A stretch of DNA of 64,000 nucleotides from Amycolatopsis orientalis DSM 40040 = KCTC 9412 (lineage in GTDB: Bacteria > Actinomycetota > Actinomycetes > Mycobacteriales > Pseudonocardiaceae): NCBI RefSeq assembly GCF_000478275.1, contig NZ_ASJB01000061.1, positions 152,024 through 216,023 of the forward strand. Reading direction: 5' to 3'. Position numbers and translations under genes: made by a program. Shown piece after piece: positions 19,567 to 28,376 of the stretch. Position 1 is the stretch's first letter, and the number at the start of each line of letters is the position of its first letter. The notes under the pieces are model-generated. The model saw only the letters and a program-made list of their open reading frames with translations, was not told the origin of the DNA and did not search any database.

Positions 19567-20507
19567 CAGTCCACCAGCGTCCGGCCGGTGAGGCGGAGGA
19601 AGACGTCCTCCAGCGAGCTGCGGCGGACCAGGCTCGACAGCGGCCGCAGCCCGCGCGCGTGCGCCTGTTCGAGGGTGGCCTCGCCGGTCATCGTGTAGAG
19701 CAGGACGCGGTCCGGGAGCACTTCGACGCGTTCGGCGAGGCCTTCGATCCGCTTCGCGGCCGCCTCCTGCTCACCGTTCGGGAACCGCAGTTCGACGACC
19801 TCACGGGTGGAGTACCGGCTGATCAGGTCCGCGGGCGAGCCTTCGGCGGCGATGCGGCCGTTGTCCATCACGACGAGCCTGTCGCAGAGCTGCTCCGCCT
19901 CGTCCATGTAGTGCGTGGTGATGATCAGCGTGGTGCCGCCCGCCTTGAGCCGGAACAGCCTGTCCCACAACAGATGCCGGGCCTGCGGGTCCAGCCCCGT
20001 GGTCGGCTCGTCGAGCAGGAGCAGCTCCGGATCGTTGACCAGGGACCGCGCGATGGTCAGCCGCCGCTTCATCCCGCCGGAGAGCGAATCGACCTCCGCG
20101 TCCGCCCGGTCGGTGAGCTGGGCGAACTCCATCAGCTCCTCGGCCTTGCTCCGCACGTGCGCGCGGGACAGGCCGAAGTAGCGGCCGTAGATCTGCAGGT
20201 TCTGGCGGACGGTGAGCTCGGTGTCCAGGTTGTCCTGCTGCGGCACCACCCCGAGGCGGGCGCGGATCTTCGGCCCTTCGAGGTCCGGATCCATGCCGAG
20301 GACCCGCAGGTCACCGTCGCTGCGGGGCGAGACGCTGGCGATCATCCGCATGGTGGAGGACTTGCCCGCGCCGTTGGGCCCGAGGAAGCCGAACGCCTCC
20401 CCCGGCCGGACATCGACGTCGATCCCGCGTACGGCTTCGAAGTCGCCGAAGCGCTTGACCAACGCCTTCGCCTGCACCATCGCCGATTCGTGCTCTGAGT
20501 CACCCAC
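19566..20507 (-). CDS. ABC exporter ATP-binding protein (DrrA/NodI type)
   Basis: About 313 residues. Walker A GPNGAGKSS, Q-loop VVPQQDN, signature LSGGMKRRL, Walker B LLLLDEPTTGLD and switch His in ITTHYMDEAEQ are all intact. A ~90-residue C-terminal extension of DrrA type ends RPLSSLVRRSSLEDVFLRLTG, a family hallmark. The start is uncertain: GTG 20507 has AGGG nine bases upstream, while ATG 20483 would begin MVQAKALVKRFG just before the domain. It heads the operon and is divergent from the M14 peptidase gene. Confidence 0.88.
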   Translation of the reverse strand: MGDSEHESAMVQAKALVKRFGDFEAVRGIDVDVRPGEAFGFLGPNGAGKSSTMRMIASVSPRSDGDLRVLGMDPDLEGPKIRARLGVVPQQDNLDTELTVRQNLQIYGRYFGLSRAHVRSKAEELMEFAQLTDRADAEVDSLSGGMKRRLTIARSLVNDPELLLLDEPTTGLDPQARHLLWDRLFRLKAGGTTLIITTHYMDEAEQLCDRLVVMDNGRIAAEGSPADLISRYSTREVVELRFPNGEQEAAAKRIEGLAERVEVLPDRVLLYTMTGEATLEQAHARGLRPLSSLVRRSSLEDVFLRLTGRTLVD

Positions 20508-20598
20508 GATGAAGACCCTAGGACCTGGCACCGACAAAATTCGACCGGTTTACCGACACCCTTGTTGGACGGTCCCGGCTCGTCGATACTCACCGACC

Positions 20599-21630
20599 AT
20601 GAGTCTGAAGCCCAAAATCGCCTTGTTGTCCGTTTTTGTCACCGCCGGGCTCTTGGTGGCTCCCGCCGCCCAAGCGGTCGGGAGCACCGCGGCCGGGACC
20701 ACTGTGGACGGCCGGACCGTCGATCCGCGGCCCTCCACCGCCAAGCTGGCCTTCGAACTGCACAAACTGGCGCTGCTGAGCCACGGCAAGATCCGGGTGA
20801 GCGAGATCGGCCGCAGCAATCAGGGCCGTCCGGTGTGGGCGGCCAGGGTCGGCCACGGCAAGACGCGGATCCAGTACGTCACCCAGCAGCACGGCGACGA
20901 ACCGCTCGGCACCCCCGCCGCGCTCGAGTTCCTGCGCAAGGTCGGCGTCGGGCACAGCGCGTGGGCTCAGAAGCTGCTGGCGAAGGTGACCGTCGACATC
21001 GTCGTGCGCGCCAACCCCGACGGGCACGAGCACGACTGGCGCTACAACCACGACCCGAAGGCCACCCCCGAGTACGGCGAAAAGGGCAAGGGTTACGACA
21101 TCAACCGCTACCACGACCCGGCCGTCGCGCCGGAGGACAACCCGGCCACCGAAGCGGGGCTGATCCAGCGGCGGAACGCGGCGTTCAAGCCGGACATCAT
21201 GGTCGACTACCACATGCAGGGCCGGTACCGGGACGCCGACGGCAGGGAGATCACCGCTTCGACGATGTGGCCGACACATCCCGGCGTGAAACCGTCCGAT
21301 GTGGACTTCGCGAAGCAGATCGCGGTCGTGGTGCGGCGGTCGATCGACGGCAACGGCGGCTACGTCTCGCAGTACCCGGGCGGTGACTACCAGGGCATCG
21401 CGCGCAACGGGTACGGACTGCTCGGCAACGGGAGCGTGCTGATCGAACTGAGCCTCATCCCGGAGCGTGAGCAGGCGCAGATCCAGGACGCGCTGGCGTC
21501 GATGCTCGCGATCGCGCAGGCCGCGGCCGACGGTTCGGTGCGGAAGGTGGACCCGGCCGATGCCGAGGCGATCCCGCCTCGGGGACCGGCGTTGCCGGGC
21601 ACGGTCGAAGAAGGGGACGAAGCCGCCTGA
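20599..21630 (+). CDS. Secreted zinc carboxypeptidase, M14 family
   Basis: A 343-residue exported metallopeptidase. A signal peptide (LLSVFVTAGLLVAPAAQA) spans residues 9-26. Zinc ligands are His98 and Glu101 in QQHGDEPLG and His205 in VDYHMQG. DINRY near 168-171 supplies the substrate-carboxylate arginine, and ELSL near 283 may carry the catalytic Glu. ATG 20599 lacks a clear ribosome site, but TTGTTG-N17-GATACT ends nine bases before it, so the transcript may be leaderless. The 3' end is unusual: its last five codons and following bases recur 275 bases downstream. Confidence 0.85.
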   Translation: MSLKPKIALLSVFVTAGLLVAPAAQAVGSTAAGTTVDGRTVDPRPSTAKLAFELHKLALLSHGKIRVSEIGRSNQGRPVWAARVGHGKTRIQYVTQQHGDEPLGTPAALEFLRKVGVGHSAWAQKLLAKVTVDIVVRANPDGHEHDWRYNHDPKATPEYGEKGKGYDINRYHDPAVAPEDNPATEAGLIQRRNAAFKPDIMVDYHMQGRYRDADGREITASTMWPTHPGVKPSDVDFAKQIAVVVRRSIDGNGGYVSQYPGGDYQGIARNGYGLLGNGSVLIELSLIPEREQAQIQDALASMLAIAQAAADGSVRKVDPADAEAIPPRGPALPGTVEEGDEAA

Positions 21631-21723
21631 CGTGTGGGCTGAAGACAACTTGCAAGTAGTCGACTGCTTGCGAGGAAGGCCTGGTCGCGGATGTCTTCTT
21701 CCTTCCGCAAGGCGGAAGGGGCT

Positions 21724-21772
21724 CGAGCGTGGAGGATTCGGGACGTTGAACGTCCCGAATCCTCCACGCTCG
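21724..21772. repeat. Perfect 24-bp palindrome
   Basis: Positions 21724-21747 are the exact reverse complement of 21749-21772, with a single central G. The arms begin CGAGCGTGGAGGATTCGGG. Such a long perfect arm is far beyond chance and would form a cruciform or a very stable RNA hairpin. I found no second copy in the window. Confidence 0.85.
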
Positions 21773-21830
21773 CCGATGCCACACCATCGGCCAGAGCCAC
21801 CACCCCAGTCACCAGCCCCGAAAGCTCCTG

Positions 21831-21876
21831 GTCGTGAGTGTTGAGTGTCGTTAGAACGACACTCAACACTCACGAC
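21831..21876. repeat. Perfect 22-bp palindrome, CGTGAGTG family
   Basis: Positions 21831-21852 are the exact reverse complement of 21855-21876 with the central dinucleotide AG. The arm starts GTCGTGAGTGTTGAGTGTCG. Architecture (CGTGAGTG outer end, GTT-AG-AAC tip) matches the elements at 28328 and 47628, although the middle of the arm differs. Confidence 0.85.
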
Positions 21877-21910
21877 CTCCGGAAACCCAGGACGAAGCCG
21901 CCTGACGTGT

Positions 21911-21963
21911 GCCATGAAAGGTCCTTTCCTTGCGAAATTTGCAAGGAAAGGACCTTTCATGGC
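21911..21963. repeat. Perfect 23-bp palindrome abutting two gene ends
   Basis: Positions 21911-21933 pair exactly with 21941-21963 around GAAATTT. The arm reads GCCATGAAAGGTCCTTTCCT plus TGC. It ends one base before the stop codon of the minus-strand phosphodiester glycosidase gene and so can serve as its terminator. The AAAGGTCC core also appears in the short hairpin at 9327-9345. Confidence 0.85.
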
Positions 21964-21964
21964 A

Positions 21965-24900
21965 CTAGCGGACGGTGACCGAAAGGCTCCGTGTGACCCC
22001 GTTGACGGTGACCGAAAGACGCGCGACCCCCGGCCGCAGCGCGGTCAGCACACCGGTCCCCGGGTCGAAGGACGCGACGTCCCACGGCATCGCGGGCCGG
22101 AACCCGTCGGCGACGTGCGTGCCCCACCCGCCCGTCCAGTCCGCGCTGACCGGGTACGACACCGGAACCTGACGCGTTCCCTGCGTCACCGTGGCCCGGA
22201 CGTCCGCCTTCTCCCCGCGCGCCAGCGAAGAAGGCCCGGACAGCGTGAGCGCGTCGACGTTCGGCCGCGTCTCGAAGCGCACCGGCTGCGCCTTGTCCCC
22301 CGGCTCGAACCGGACCATCGTCCAGCCGACGAACCCGCCGTCGCCGGGCGCCGCCGCGGGCGACTTCCCGGAGTTGCCGTTCACCAGATACGGCACGCCG
22401 TCCACCCTCGACAGGCTGAACACGCCCGCGTGCGAAGCGATCGCGGCCGCCTGCTTCCCCGACTCGCGCTCGAACGCGGTCAGCCAGCCGGTCAGCAACG
22501 CGGCCTCCTTGCGGTCGGCCAGTTGCGAATTCCCGGCAGGGCTCGGGTCCTTGACCGGATGGTGCATCGCGACGGCCACGCCGCGGATCCCCCTGTCGGC
22601 CTTCGCACCGTCCAGCGCCTCGCGCAGCATCCGGATCTGGTCGAACCCGCCCGCGCGCAGGGAACCGCGTGAGGAGTCCAGCAGTACCAGGCGGATCCCG
22701 GCGACGTCGACGACGCGATGGGTCTGCCCGAACGCCGCCTGGAACTCGGCGAGCCCGTGCCCGCCGTCGGCCTCGTGGTTGCCGGGGACGTAGTACCAGG
22801 GCACCTTGCCGACCAGTTCCTCGTCGATGACCGAGCGCGCCAGCACGAAGTCGGCGGCCGTGCCGCGATCGACGAAGTCCCCGTTGATCAGCACGAGCTC
22901 CGGTTTCGCCGCCACCGCCTCGCGCAGCGCGCGCCGGGCCTGGGCGACCAGCGGGCCGTCCGGGGCGTCGGCGGTGAACTGCGCGTCGCTGACGACGGCG
23001 ATCCGCAGGCCGCCCGTCGCGGTGCCGTCGGTGATCAGCGCCGGATCACGCGGCGCCGGATCGGCCGGGACGGCGGCCGCGGGCGCGACCTCGAAGGTGA
23101 GGTCGTCGAAGACCAGCCGTCCCTCGTACTGCTGGTCCGGGACGTTCTCGACGGCGTAGAACTTGGTCAGCCGTTGTCCGTCGGGAAGGCCGGCCGGGAT
23201 CGCGGCGCGAACGTAGCGCCAGCCCGTCCAGTCCACGCTCAGCGAAAGGTCCACAAGGGACGGAACGTTGGCGGCGTCGCGGAGTTCCGCCCGCAGCCAG
23301 GCACCCTTCGCGTCGCCGTTGACCCACAGGCCGACACGCTGGGTGCCGGGCGGCAGCGCGATCGGCGCCGCCGAGTTGACGTACGCCGCGCGCGTGGCGT
23401 TGGTCCCGTTCAGCCGGTAGTCCAGCGCCAGCCCGCGGCCGCCGTCCCGGCCGGGTGCCTCGGCAAGCGCGGCGCCCACGACGGCCGGGAAGACACTGGC
23501 GCTCCAGCCCGCCGGACCGTCCAAGGAGGCCACCACCCGGGATTCCGTGCCGACCGATGCCGCCAGATGCGTCGACTTCCCGCCCGCGGTGGCCGTGATC
23601 GCCGAAGCGCCCGAAGCCTTCAGCGCGGTGACCGCGAATCCGTCGCCGGACGGCTCGATCCGCACCACGGCGGGGTCGTAGTCGAGTTTGACGTCGTCGG
23701 GCTCGATCCACGTGCCGTAACCGTCGGCGTCGTAGCCGAAGACCTTGAACGTGCTCCGCGCGCCCTCCCCCGACAACGCGACCTGTTCGGTGCTGGTGCC
23801 CAGCCGGACGGGCGAACCGAGCACGTTCAGCGTCGTCTTGCCGAGGACTCCGCCGCGCTTGGCGTAGACATCGACGTTCGCGGGCGCGTCCGGCCGGAGC
23901 CGGTCGGCGTGCGCGGTGAACACACCCTCGGTCACGGTGCCGCGCAAGGGATTCGTGCTGAGCCACCGGGCTTCCCCGTCGACGGCGGCACCGGTCTCGT
24001 CGTGGCCTCCGGCGGCGAGTTTCCGCGTCAGCCCGGAAAGCACCCGCGCCGCGTCGGCGGTGTCCTGCGCGGGACGGGGCGAGAACCCGGTCAGCCGCCC
24101 GCTGCCCGGCACCGTGGCGACGCCGATGCCGTTGGGTACCAGGCGTTCCCCACCGTCCGACGGCGAGTTGCGGATCAGCGGCGCCTTCTCGCCCTCCTCG
24201 CGGGCGAGCATCGTCGAGGAGCCGCCGCCGTCGAGGTTGATGGCGTCGTCCGCGCCGAGCGACTTCAGATGCCGGGCGAGTTCCAGTTCCGTCATCCCGC
24301 GGCTGTCTGCCTGGCGGCCGTCGACCGTGGCCAGCCACATCTTCGTGCCGTCGGCGGAGAACCCGACCGCGGTCCGGGGGTGCATGGCGACGTTGTCGAC
24401 CGGCTGGACCGCGCCGTCACGCAGCAGGACCTTGTTCCCGCCGATGGAGACGGAGAGCTTGCCCAACTCACTCTTCGGCGCGTAGGCGACGCCCACCCGG
24501 TCGCCGATCTTCAAGCCGGACAACGGGTCCACGCCGCCGTCACGGGCGAGCAGGACCGTCGCGCCCGCCGCGATCGGGCCGTCGGCGGGCTGCGGCCGCA
24601 CCTGTGTGACGACGCCGCCGGAGACCTCGACCTCGACGACGCTCCGCGCGCCCGCGACCGAGGTCCGCCGCGAAGACGCGCCCCACAGCGGGGTGTAGAC
24701 GCCGATCGCGTCGCCGCTCAGCACGGGGCTGTTGAAGTTCGACGCGGGCACGACCTTGCCGTCGGGCAGGGTGACCGATGCTTCGAGGAACACCTCCGCG
24801 AGCCGCGCCTTGCCCTCCTCGGTGATCGACGCGGTCAGGTTGTGCCCGCGCGCGGGCGCCGTCTGCAGTTTCCCGGCGTCGATGCCGACACCGATCGGCG

Positions 24901-25339
24901 CGCCGCTGGCGTTGATGTCGAAGAAGTCGCCGTTCACCCCGGCGATCGCGCCCGCCCTGGCGACCTGCTGCGAAAGCGGTGTCCGCGCGGAAACCGTGCC
25001 GGGGCTGAGATAGGTCGGTTTCAGCGTCTTGCTGGTGAGGTCGATGGCGAGGGTGTCGCCGCGAATCCAGCCCGCCGGGTCGTACCGGTCGAATTCGGTG
25101 AGGCTCAGTCCCGGTGCCACCCGCGAGGTCGCGCTGGTGGTGACGAGACCGTCGTCGGGCGCGGCCACGGCGTACGCGGACGGGCCTTCCTTCGCCGAAG
25201 AGGCCGCCGGGGCGGCTTCGACGGGTGCCGGGCCGAGTGGTGCGGTGAGCGGATCGGCGTGCGCCGGTCCGGCGATCAGTGATCCGGGCAGCAGAACAGC
25301 GAGCGCCCATAGGCGTGAATTTCTCACGGAATACCCCAC
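21965..25339 (-). CDS. Secreted phosphodiester glycosidase (NAGPA-like) fused to a metallophosphoesterase
   Basis: A 1124-residue exported protein. The signal peptide (residues ~8-28) ends GSLIAGPAHA. Residues ~95-415 form a NAGPA/DUF2233 domain, with GVNGDFFDI near 133 and the active-site INLDGGGSSTML near 366. A carbohydrate-binding/Ig-like middle region (~420-770) follows. A calcineurin-like phosphoesterase comes next: VVSDAQF near 780, INGDFVDRG near 817, PGNHEADGG near 850, AMHHPV near 926 and SHAGVFS near 971. The first metal motif is D-x-Q rather than D-x-H. A bacterial Ig-like domain closes the protein. It may cut phosphodiester-linked sugars and then the phosphate, but the substrate is unknown. 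Confidence 0.85.
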   Translation of the reverse strand: MGYSVRNSRLWALAVLLPGSLIAGPAHADPLTAPLGPAPVEAAPAASSAKEGPSAYAVAAPDDGLVTTSATSRVAPGLSLTEFDRYDPAGWIRGDTLAIDLTSKTLKPTYLSPGTVSARTPLSQQVARAGAIAGVNGDFFDINASGAPIGVGIDAGKLQTAPARGHNLTASITEEGKARLAEVFLEASVTLPDGKVVPASNFNSPVLSGDAIGVYTPLWGASSRRTSVAGARSVVEVEVSGGVVTQVRPQPADGPIAAGATVLLARDGGVDPLSGLKIGDRVGVAYAPKSELGKLSVSIGGNKVLLRDGAVQPVDNVAMHPRTAVGFSADGTKMWLATVDGRQADSRGMTELELARHLKSLGADDAINLDGGGSSTMLAREEGEKAPLIRNSPSDGGERLVPNGIGVATVPGSGRLTGFSPRPAQDTADAARVLSGLTRKLAAGGHDETGAAVDGEARWLSTNPLRGTVTEGVFTAHADRLRPDAPANVDVYAKRGGVLGKTTLNVLGSPVRLGTSTEQVALSGEGARSTFKVFGYDADGYGTWIEPDDVKLDYDPAVVRIEPSGDGFAVTALKASGASAITATAGGKSTHLAASVGTESRVVASLDGPAGWSASVFPAVVGAALAEAPGRDGGRGLALDYRLNGTNATRAAYVNSAAPIALPPGTQRVGLWVNGDAKGAWLRAELRDAANVPSLVDLSLSVDWTGWRYVRAAIPAGLPDGQRLTKFYAVENVPDQQYEGRLVFDDLTFEVAPAAAVPADPAPRDPALITDGTATGGLRIAVVSDAQFTADAPDGPLVAQARRALREAVAAKPELVLINGDFVDRGTAADFVLARSVIDEELVGKVPWYYVPGNHEADGGHGLAEFQAAFGQTHRVVDVAGIRLVLLDSSRGSLRAGGFDQIRMLREALDGAKADRGIRGVAVAMHHPVKDPSPAGNSQLADRKEAALLTGWLTAFERESGKQAAAIASHAGVFSLSRVDGVPYLVNGNSGKSPAAAPGDGGFVGWTMVRFEPGDKAQPVRFETRPNVDALTLSGPSSLARGEKADVRATVTQGTRQVPVSYPVSADWTGGWGTHVADGFRPAMPWDVASFDPGTGVLTALRPGVARLSVTVNGVTRSLSVTVR

Positions 25340-25437
25340 GATCGAGTGAGAGTCGGCTCAGCTCAGCACAGCGGACGCGAGCCGCCAGGAGAAGACCCGG
25401 AGGTGAACGTGAACCGAACGGCGTAGGGCGCCGAAGA

Positions 25438-26178
25438 TCAGGGCGTGAACGGCCCGGCAAGGAACGTCTTGGCCGCCGCGGCGTCACCGGTGATTTCGAG
25501 GCTCGCACCGTCGAGGCCGACCCGTTGCCACAGCAGCAGATCCAGCCCTTCCGCGTGCCCTTCGACGACGGCTTCCGCGGCTTCGGCGGGATCGGCGCGC
25601 CGCGAGCCCGGGACGTCCTCGACGGGAGGCGTGATCAGCCAGGCGTGTCCGGTGTCGGAGGTCTTCAGCAGCAACGGAACGGTGACCGCGGGCGGGGTGT
25701 GCCAACGCTTGATCTTCGGCAGCATGCCGAGGAGGACCTCGTCCACGCCGTCGGCGGCGAGGGCGGGTTCGAGGGTGTATTCGGTCCCGGCCGCGCGGTG
25801 CGCGTCGAGCAGGTGCACCGCGGTCTCGTGGACCTGGCGGCGGAACCAGAAGGACTTGGTCTTGACGGCGGCGGTGAAGTTCCAGGCGCCGTCGTCCGGG
25901 GAAACCCCTTGAAGCGCCTCGATCAGGCCGTCCGCGCTTTCGCCGTACCAGGCGGCGAGATCCCCGTCCGGTTCGGCTTCGAAGATCTGCGGGGCGGGTT
26001 CGCCGGTGCGGACGATCCCGGCCGCCCAGCGATGCACGTTGCCGAGGTGGACGACGAGGTCACGCAGCCGCCAGTCGCCGCAGCACGGCACGGGAGCGGC
26101 GTGGTCCCCGGTGCGCGCGACCCGCGCGAAACCGGCGGTGAGTTCCCGCAGTCGTGCCAGGTACTCGTCCGGTGTCAT
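25438..26178 (-). CDS. Maleylpyruvate isomerase family mycothiol-dependent enzyme
   Basis: A 246-residue protein of the MDMPI/DinB-like four-helix family, which uses mycothiol, the actinobacterial thiol. The N-terminal GDWRLRDLVVHLGNVHRWAA near residues 34-53 carries the first metal-site His, and RRQVHETAVHLLDAHRA near 110-126 carries the other two. A C-terminal SCP2-like segment follows. GGGGG lies upstream of ATG 26178. The exact reaction cannot be told: the family includes true isomerases and mycothiol transferases. It lies downstream of ndk behind a strong terminator, so it is probably transcribed separately. Confidence 0.8.
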   Translation of the reverse strand: MTPDEYLARLRELTAGFARVARTGDHAAPVPCCGDWRLRDLVVHLGNVHRWAAGIVRTGEPAPQIFEAEPDGDLAAWYGESADGLIEALQGVSPDDGAWNFTAAVKTKSFWFRRQVHETAVHLLDAHRAAGTEYTLEPALAADGVDEVLLGMLPKIKRWHTPPAVTVPLLLKTSDTGHAWLITPPVEDVPGSRRADPAEAAEAVVEGHAEGLDLLLWQRVGLDGASLEITGDAAAAKTFLAGPFTP

Positions 26179-26193
26179 CGAAACCCCCAGATC

Positions 26194-26226
26194 CGTGGGT
26201 GGCGCGGGGTTCCCGCGCCACCCACG
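26194..26226 (-). terminator. Strong hairpin terminator after ndk
   Basis: A perfect 15-pair stem, CGTGGGTGGCGCGGG (26194-26208) with its complement at 26212-26226, and a three-base loop. It begins six bases past the ndk stop on the minus strand. No U-tract follows. Confidence 0.75.
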
Positions 26227-26232
26227 AGTGTG

Positions 26233-26643
26233 TCAGACCTCGGGGAACCAGAGCTTGAGCTCGCGCTCGGCCGACTCCGGGGAGTCCGAGCCGTGCACCA
26301 GGTTGTACTGGGTCTCCAGGGCGAAGTCGCCGCGCAGGGTGCCCGGGGTGGCCTTCTCGACCGGGTCGGTGCCGCCGGCGAGCTGGCGGAAGGCGGCGAT
26401 GGCGCGCGGGCCCTCGACGGCGATCGCGACCAGCGGACCCGAGGTGATGAACTCGAGGAGGTCGCCGAAGAACGGGCGCTCCTTGTGCTCGGCGTAGTGC
26501 TCCTCGGCGACCGAGCGCTCGACGGTGCGCAGTTCGAGGGCGGCGAGCTTCAGGCCCTTGCGCTCGATGCGCGAGATGACCTCGCCGACGAGGCCGCGCG
26601 CGACGCCATCGGGCTTGACGAGGACCAGCGTGCGTTCAGTCAC
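26233..26643 (-). CDS. ndk: Nucleoside diphosphate kinase
   Basis: A 136-residue NDK that balances NTP pools by ping-pong phosphotransfer. It begins MTERTLVLVKPDGVARGL, has RPFFGDL near 56, and the phospho-accepting His117 is in NLVHGSDSPE. Length and motifs are standard. In mycobacteria ndkA lies between the DUF4233 gene and rne; here phoD has been inserted upstream and a large block downstream. Confidence 0.97.
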   Translation of the reverse strand: MTERTLVLVKPDGVARGLVGEVISRIERKGLKLAALELRTVERSVAEEHYAEHKERPFFGDLLEFITSGPLVAIAVEGPRAIAAFRQLAGGTDPVEKATPGTLRGDFALETQYNLVHGSDSPESAERELKLWFPEV

Positions 26644-26701
26644 GACGGTATTTCTCCTTGGGTGGGTTTCGTGCTATTCGCCCGGAGCTTATCCGCCCGG
26701 G

Positions 26702-28267
26702 TCATCGGCGCTGCGGCTGCAGGGTCTTCGACCACAGTGACGCACCCGTGGCGTCGCGCAGATCGACCGTGAGCGCACCGCTCGCGCCGTCGATGTTGAC
26801 CTCTCCGAAGTGCTGGAACCCGTCCGCGGGCGACGTGTTCGCGGCGGGCGGGGCGTGCACGAAGACCGCCTCCGGCCCGAAAGTCGGGTCGAGGGTGTTC
26901 GGGCCGAACGCGCCGGCGTTGAGCGGACCGGAGACGAACTCCCAGAACGGGTCGAAGTCGGGGAACGAAGCGCGATCCGGCGAATAGTGGTGCGCGGCGG
27001 TGTAATGCACGTCGGCGGTCAGCCAGACGACGTTGCGCACCTTGCGCCGCGAGATCTCCCGTAGGACCCAGGCGAGTTCGGTCTCCCTGCCGCCGGGAGC
27101 GCCGGGCAGGCCGTTCGCGACTCCTTCGATGGCCTTGCCGTCCGGGACGGTCAGGCCGATCGGGAGGTCGGCCTGGATGATCTTCCAGGTGGCCGTGCTG
27201 CGGTCGAGGGCGTCGACGAGCCAGCGCGCCTGACGGTCGCCGAGGATGCGGCCCGGTTTGGTCTGGTCGGCGGTGTTGGCGTCCTTGTAGGTCCGCATGT
27301 CCAGCACGAACACCTCGGCGCGGGAGCCGTGCCGGAAGTTGCGGTAGACCCGGCCGTCGACGGCCTGGCGGCGGTCGATCGGATGCCATTCGTGGAACGC
27401 CTGGAACGCCCGCGCGGCGAGCACGTCGACCCGCTTCTCGGTGTATTCGGGGCGGTCGTTGAGGATTTCGCCCGGGTACCAGTTGTTCACGACTTCGTGG
27501 TCGTCCCACTGGACGTGGGTGGGCACGGTCGCGGCGAACCGCTTGAGGTTGTCGTCGAGGAGGTTGTAGGCGAACTGGCCTCGGTACTCGTCGAGCGTCT
27601 CGGCGACCTTCGCCTTCTCCGGGGTGACGATGTTGCGCCACACGCGGCCGCCGGGCAGCGCGACGGTCTCGGTGAGCGGTGCGTCGGCGTACACCGTGTC
27701 GCCGCAGTGCAGGAACAGGTCCGGCCGCCGGTCGGCCATCGCGCGGTAGATCGTCATCCCGCCGCGTTCGGGGTTGATCCCCCAGTTCTGCCCGGCGACG
27801 TCGCCGGACCACAGCAGGCGCACGTCCGAGCGGCCGACCGGAGCGGTGGTGAACCGGCCGGTGACGGCCTCGCCGCACGTCCGGCCGTCGAGGGCCTCGG
27901 CGGTCACGCGGTAGTGGATTTCGGTCCCCGGCGAGAGGCCCGCGACGCGCACCTTGCCGGTCCCGCCGGTCTCCGGGCTCATCACCGGCCCGCGCACGCG
28001 GCGCGCGTGACGGAACGAGGGATCCCTGGAGACCTCGACGATCAGCCGGGAAGGCCTGTCGGCACGCGACCAGATGATGCCGGAGCCGGTGGTGACGTCG
28101 CCGGACTGGACGCCGTGGGTGAGCAGCGGGCGGTCACCGCGGATCAGCGGAGCCGCGGTGGGGGCCGCGGTCGCGGTCGCGGGGAGGAGCAGCCCGCCCG
28201 CGACGGCTCCGGCGCCGGTGAGACCGGCTTTGAGCAGCGTGCGGCGGTTGTGGTGGGAAGCGGTCAT
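26702..28267 (-). CDS. PhoD-type alkaline phosphatase, Tat-exported
   Basis: A 521-residue calcium/iron-dependent phosphomonoesterase/diesterase. The N-terminus NRRTLLKAGLTGAGAVAGG is a twin-arginine signal (Arg8-Arg9), as expected for PhoD, which folds with metals before export. Family motifs include HCGDTVYAD near 188, WDDHEVVNNW near 273, and VVWLTADVHYTAAHHYSP near 413. It provides phosphate from extracellular esters. It lies between DUF4233 and ndk, splitting a pair adjacent in mycobacteria. No PHO box was recognised. The gap to ndk is 58 bases. Confidence 0.9.
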   Translation of the reverse strand: MTASHHNRRTLLKAGLTGAGAVAGGLLLPATATAAPTAAPLIRGDRPLLTHGVQSGDVTTGSGIIWSRADRPSRLIVEVSRDPSFRHARRVRGPVMSPETGGTGKVRVAGLSPGTEIHYRVTAEALDGRTCGEAVTGRFTTAPVGRSDVRLLWSGDVAGQNWGINPERGGMTIYRAMADRRPDLFLHCGDTVYADAPLTETVALPGGRVWRNIVTPEKAKVAETLDEYRGQFAYNLLDDNLKRFAATVPTHVQWDDHEVVNNWYPGEILNDRPEYTEKRVDVLAARAFQAFHEWHPIDRRQAVDGRVYRNFRHGSRAEVFVLDMRTYKDANTADQTKPGRILGDRQARWLVDALDRSTATWKIIQADLPIGLTVPDGKAIEGVANGLPGAPGGRETELAWVLREISRRKVRNVVWLTADVHYTAAHHYSPDRASFPDFDPFWEFVSGPLNAGAFGPNTLDPTFGPEAVFVHAPPAANTSPADGFQHFGEVNIDGASGALTVDLRDATGASLWSKTLQPQRR

Positions 28268-28327
28268 GGCGCGGTTCTATCCCGCGGCCACGGCCGACGG
28301 GCCAACGGCGGTTTGCGGGCCGGTGAA

Positions 28328-28375
28328 CCTCGTGAGTGGTAATGACGGTTCTAACCGTCATTACCACTCACGAGG
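28328..28375. repeat. Perfect 23-bp palindrome, CGTGAGTG family
   Basis: Positions 28328-28350 pair exactly with 28353-28375 around CT. The arm contains CTCGTGAGTGGTAATGACGG, identical to the element at 47628-47679, whose central dinucleotide is AG, so the two copies are in opposite orientation. It lies one base past the DUF4233 stop codon, a terminator position. Confidence 0.88.
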
Positions 28376-28376
28376 C

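Larger units (their letters stand above)
21615..21911. repeat. 22-base direct duplication of the M14 gene end flanking a palindrome-rich segment
   Basis: The 22 bases at 21615-21636, which encode the final DEAA-stop of the M14 gene plus seven bases, recur exactly at 21890-21911. The 253 bases between the copies hold a CCTTCCGC/GCGGAAGG hairpin (21701-21719) and the palindromes at 21724 and 21831. The layout looks like an insertion flanked by a target duplication, or a slippage/duplication event. No coding sequence is present in the segment. Confidence 0.75.

Noticed and set aside
21845..21964. A small protein frame running through the palindrome at 21911 (translating repeats of KGPF)
   Set aside because: Both arms of a perfect palindrome translate to similar peptides in several frames; there is no ribosome-binding site and the DNA is better explained as a repeat.
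16449..25339. The secreted hydrolases plus ABC exporter as a natural-product gene cluster
   Set aside because: No PKS, NRPS, terpene or RiPP core enzyme is present, and strands alternate; they look like separate accessory genes.
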